A stretch of DNA of 5,878 nt from DAOVRL01 sp964459805. Lineage in GTDB: Bacteria > Planctomycetota > Phycisphaerae > Sedimentisphaerales > Anaerobacaceae. The DNA lies in NCBI GenBank assembly GCA_964459805.1, contig CAYWOD010000214.1, forward strand, positions 1 to 5,878, read 5' to 3'. This document shows positions 5,204 to 5,878 of this stretch, one piece after another. The position numbers were made by a program, and so were the translations under genes. Within the stretch, counting starts at the first letter, position 1; every line of letters starts with the position of its first letter. Under the pieces are notes generated by a model that did not search any database, was not told where the DNA came from, and worked only from the letters and a program-made list of their open reading frames with translations.

Positions 5204-5878
5204 CTTTAGTAACTTCTTCCATCGTAATGACACGATTGAGCTCGTCAAAGCCTCGCTTGTAAAACTTCCCTGTTTCACTATCAAACTTATATTCTTCCTT
5301 TACTGTCCATCTCCTCGCATCGACCCTCTGCACTTCCCTGACCTCCCCTGTTATCCTATCTAAGCGGTATCTTGTCTTGAATGTAGTCGCAACATCAGGT
5401 TCGAGCAGAGAGAAAATTAGATTGCCTTGCAAATCATAGAATTTTCCTTCGCTTGGGACATAAATTTCTAATCTCTTTGTGTCTTTGTTGAAGAATAACG
5501 CAGCACCATCTTGTTTATTTGGAGGTATTGTGCCTTTTGCCAGTTCTATTATTCCCTGCCTTGCCTCTCGGTCGTATAAGACAAAAGACGGGTCAACAGG
5601 ATTTCCTGTTATTTTTCCATCAGCTTCAATATCTCCGGAGCAAAAAATATCCTGCTCCACCTGGATATTGCCAGCGTACAGGTCTTTAAAATACCCACGT
5701 CTTTTATTGCCCTTTTCGTAAAGTTGCCGAATCTCCCATGGCGCCAAAGCCCTTTTGAATACCATCACCTCATCAACCAGGCCATCAAAAAAATGCCCCC
5801 CTTGTGGGGGAAAGCAACCTATCAGGAAGCTTTCAGCGGTTTCCAATGTTGCGCTTGTGGTGTCGGCAACTTCTGTTG
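5181..5878 (-). CDS. LamG/concanavalin-like domain surface protein, N-terminus outside window
   Basis: The frame is open from the right edge to a TAG at 5183-5181, giving 231 residues. Residues 11-56 are the end of a LamG-like jellyroll: FLIG, then FDGLVDEVMVFKRAL, then EIRQLY, the standard FDGxIDEVxxYxRALxxxEIxxLY ending. Residues about 60-80 (KDLYAGNIQVEQDIFCSGDI) have the short repeated beta pattern seen in fibre and tail-like shafts. A segment follows with VDPSFVLYDREARQGIIELA, GAALFFNKDTKRLEIYV and EGKFYDLQGNLIF, which I do not assign. The rest carries Thr/Tyr/Arg beta strands (TRYRLDRITGEVREVQR, KFDSETGKFYKRGF). Such proteins are usually exported and bind polysaccharide or protein. The signal peptide and most of the LamG domain lie beyond the window. 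The frame ends abruptly, and coding continues in another frame at 4883-5180. Confidence 0.7.
   Translation of the reverse strand, partial: TEVADTTSATLETAESFLIGCFPPQGGHFFDGLVDEVMVFKRALAPWEIRQLYEKGNKRRGYFKDLYAGNIQVEQDIFCSGDIEADGKITGNPVDPSFVLYDREARQGIIELAKGTIPPNKQDGAALFFNKDTKRLEIYVPSEGKFYDLQGNLIFSLLEPDVATTFKTRYRLDRITGEVREVQRVDARRWTVKEEYKFDSETGKFYKRGFDELNRVITMEEVTKDEAIAFE

Noticed and set aside
1..5878. CRISPR array, insertion sequence, tRNA or rRNA genes
   Set aside because: No regularly spaced repeats, transposase-like frame, terminal inverted repeats or cloverleaf/rRNA signature were seen on either strand.

Overview
The window looks like part of a Gram-negative, outer-membrane-bearing chromosome. 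A planctomycete of the Phycisphaerae/Sedimentisphaerales kind is my best guess. This rests on the style of the proteins (a divergent LptD with a long N-terminal extension, a LamG-type protein, a PilT-like ATPase) and not on any marker gene, so it is an inference.

Layout. Positions 1-2952 (minus strand) hold a nearly complete LptD-like outer-membrane LPS-assembly protein whose last residues fall off the left edge. A 281-base divergent intergenic region (2953-3233) carries a good sigma70-type promoter for lptD and an imperfect inverted repeat. Positions 3234-3512 (plus) encode a 92-residue, helical, basic protein of unknown function with a clear ribosome binding site. A 210-base gap (3513-3722) follows, with a small hairpin and a 13-base direct repeat at 16-base spacing. 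Positions 3723-4859 (plus) hold a PilT-family type IV pilus retraction ATPase interrupted by a single in-frame TGA. Facing it, separated by 23 bases, positions 4883-5878 (minus) carry the end of a LamG-domain surface protein. Its reading frame is broken near 5181-5203, so the C-terminal coiled-coil part lies in another frame.

Together the genes concern the cell envelope: LPS delivery to the outer membrane, pilus retraction, and a probable extracellular adhesive or fibre-like protein. They do not form a single operon. lptD and the 92-residue gene diverge, and the pilT and LamG genes converge.

The most notable observation is that two adjacent genes each carry one disabling lesion. The pilT TGA sits exactly where the family has a conserved Arg, and CGA to TGA is one transition. 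The LamG gene is repaired by removing one base. They could be real decay or consensus errors. I see no convincing new defence system, mobile element, CRISPR array or RNA gene.
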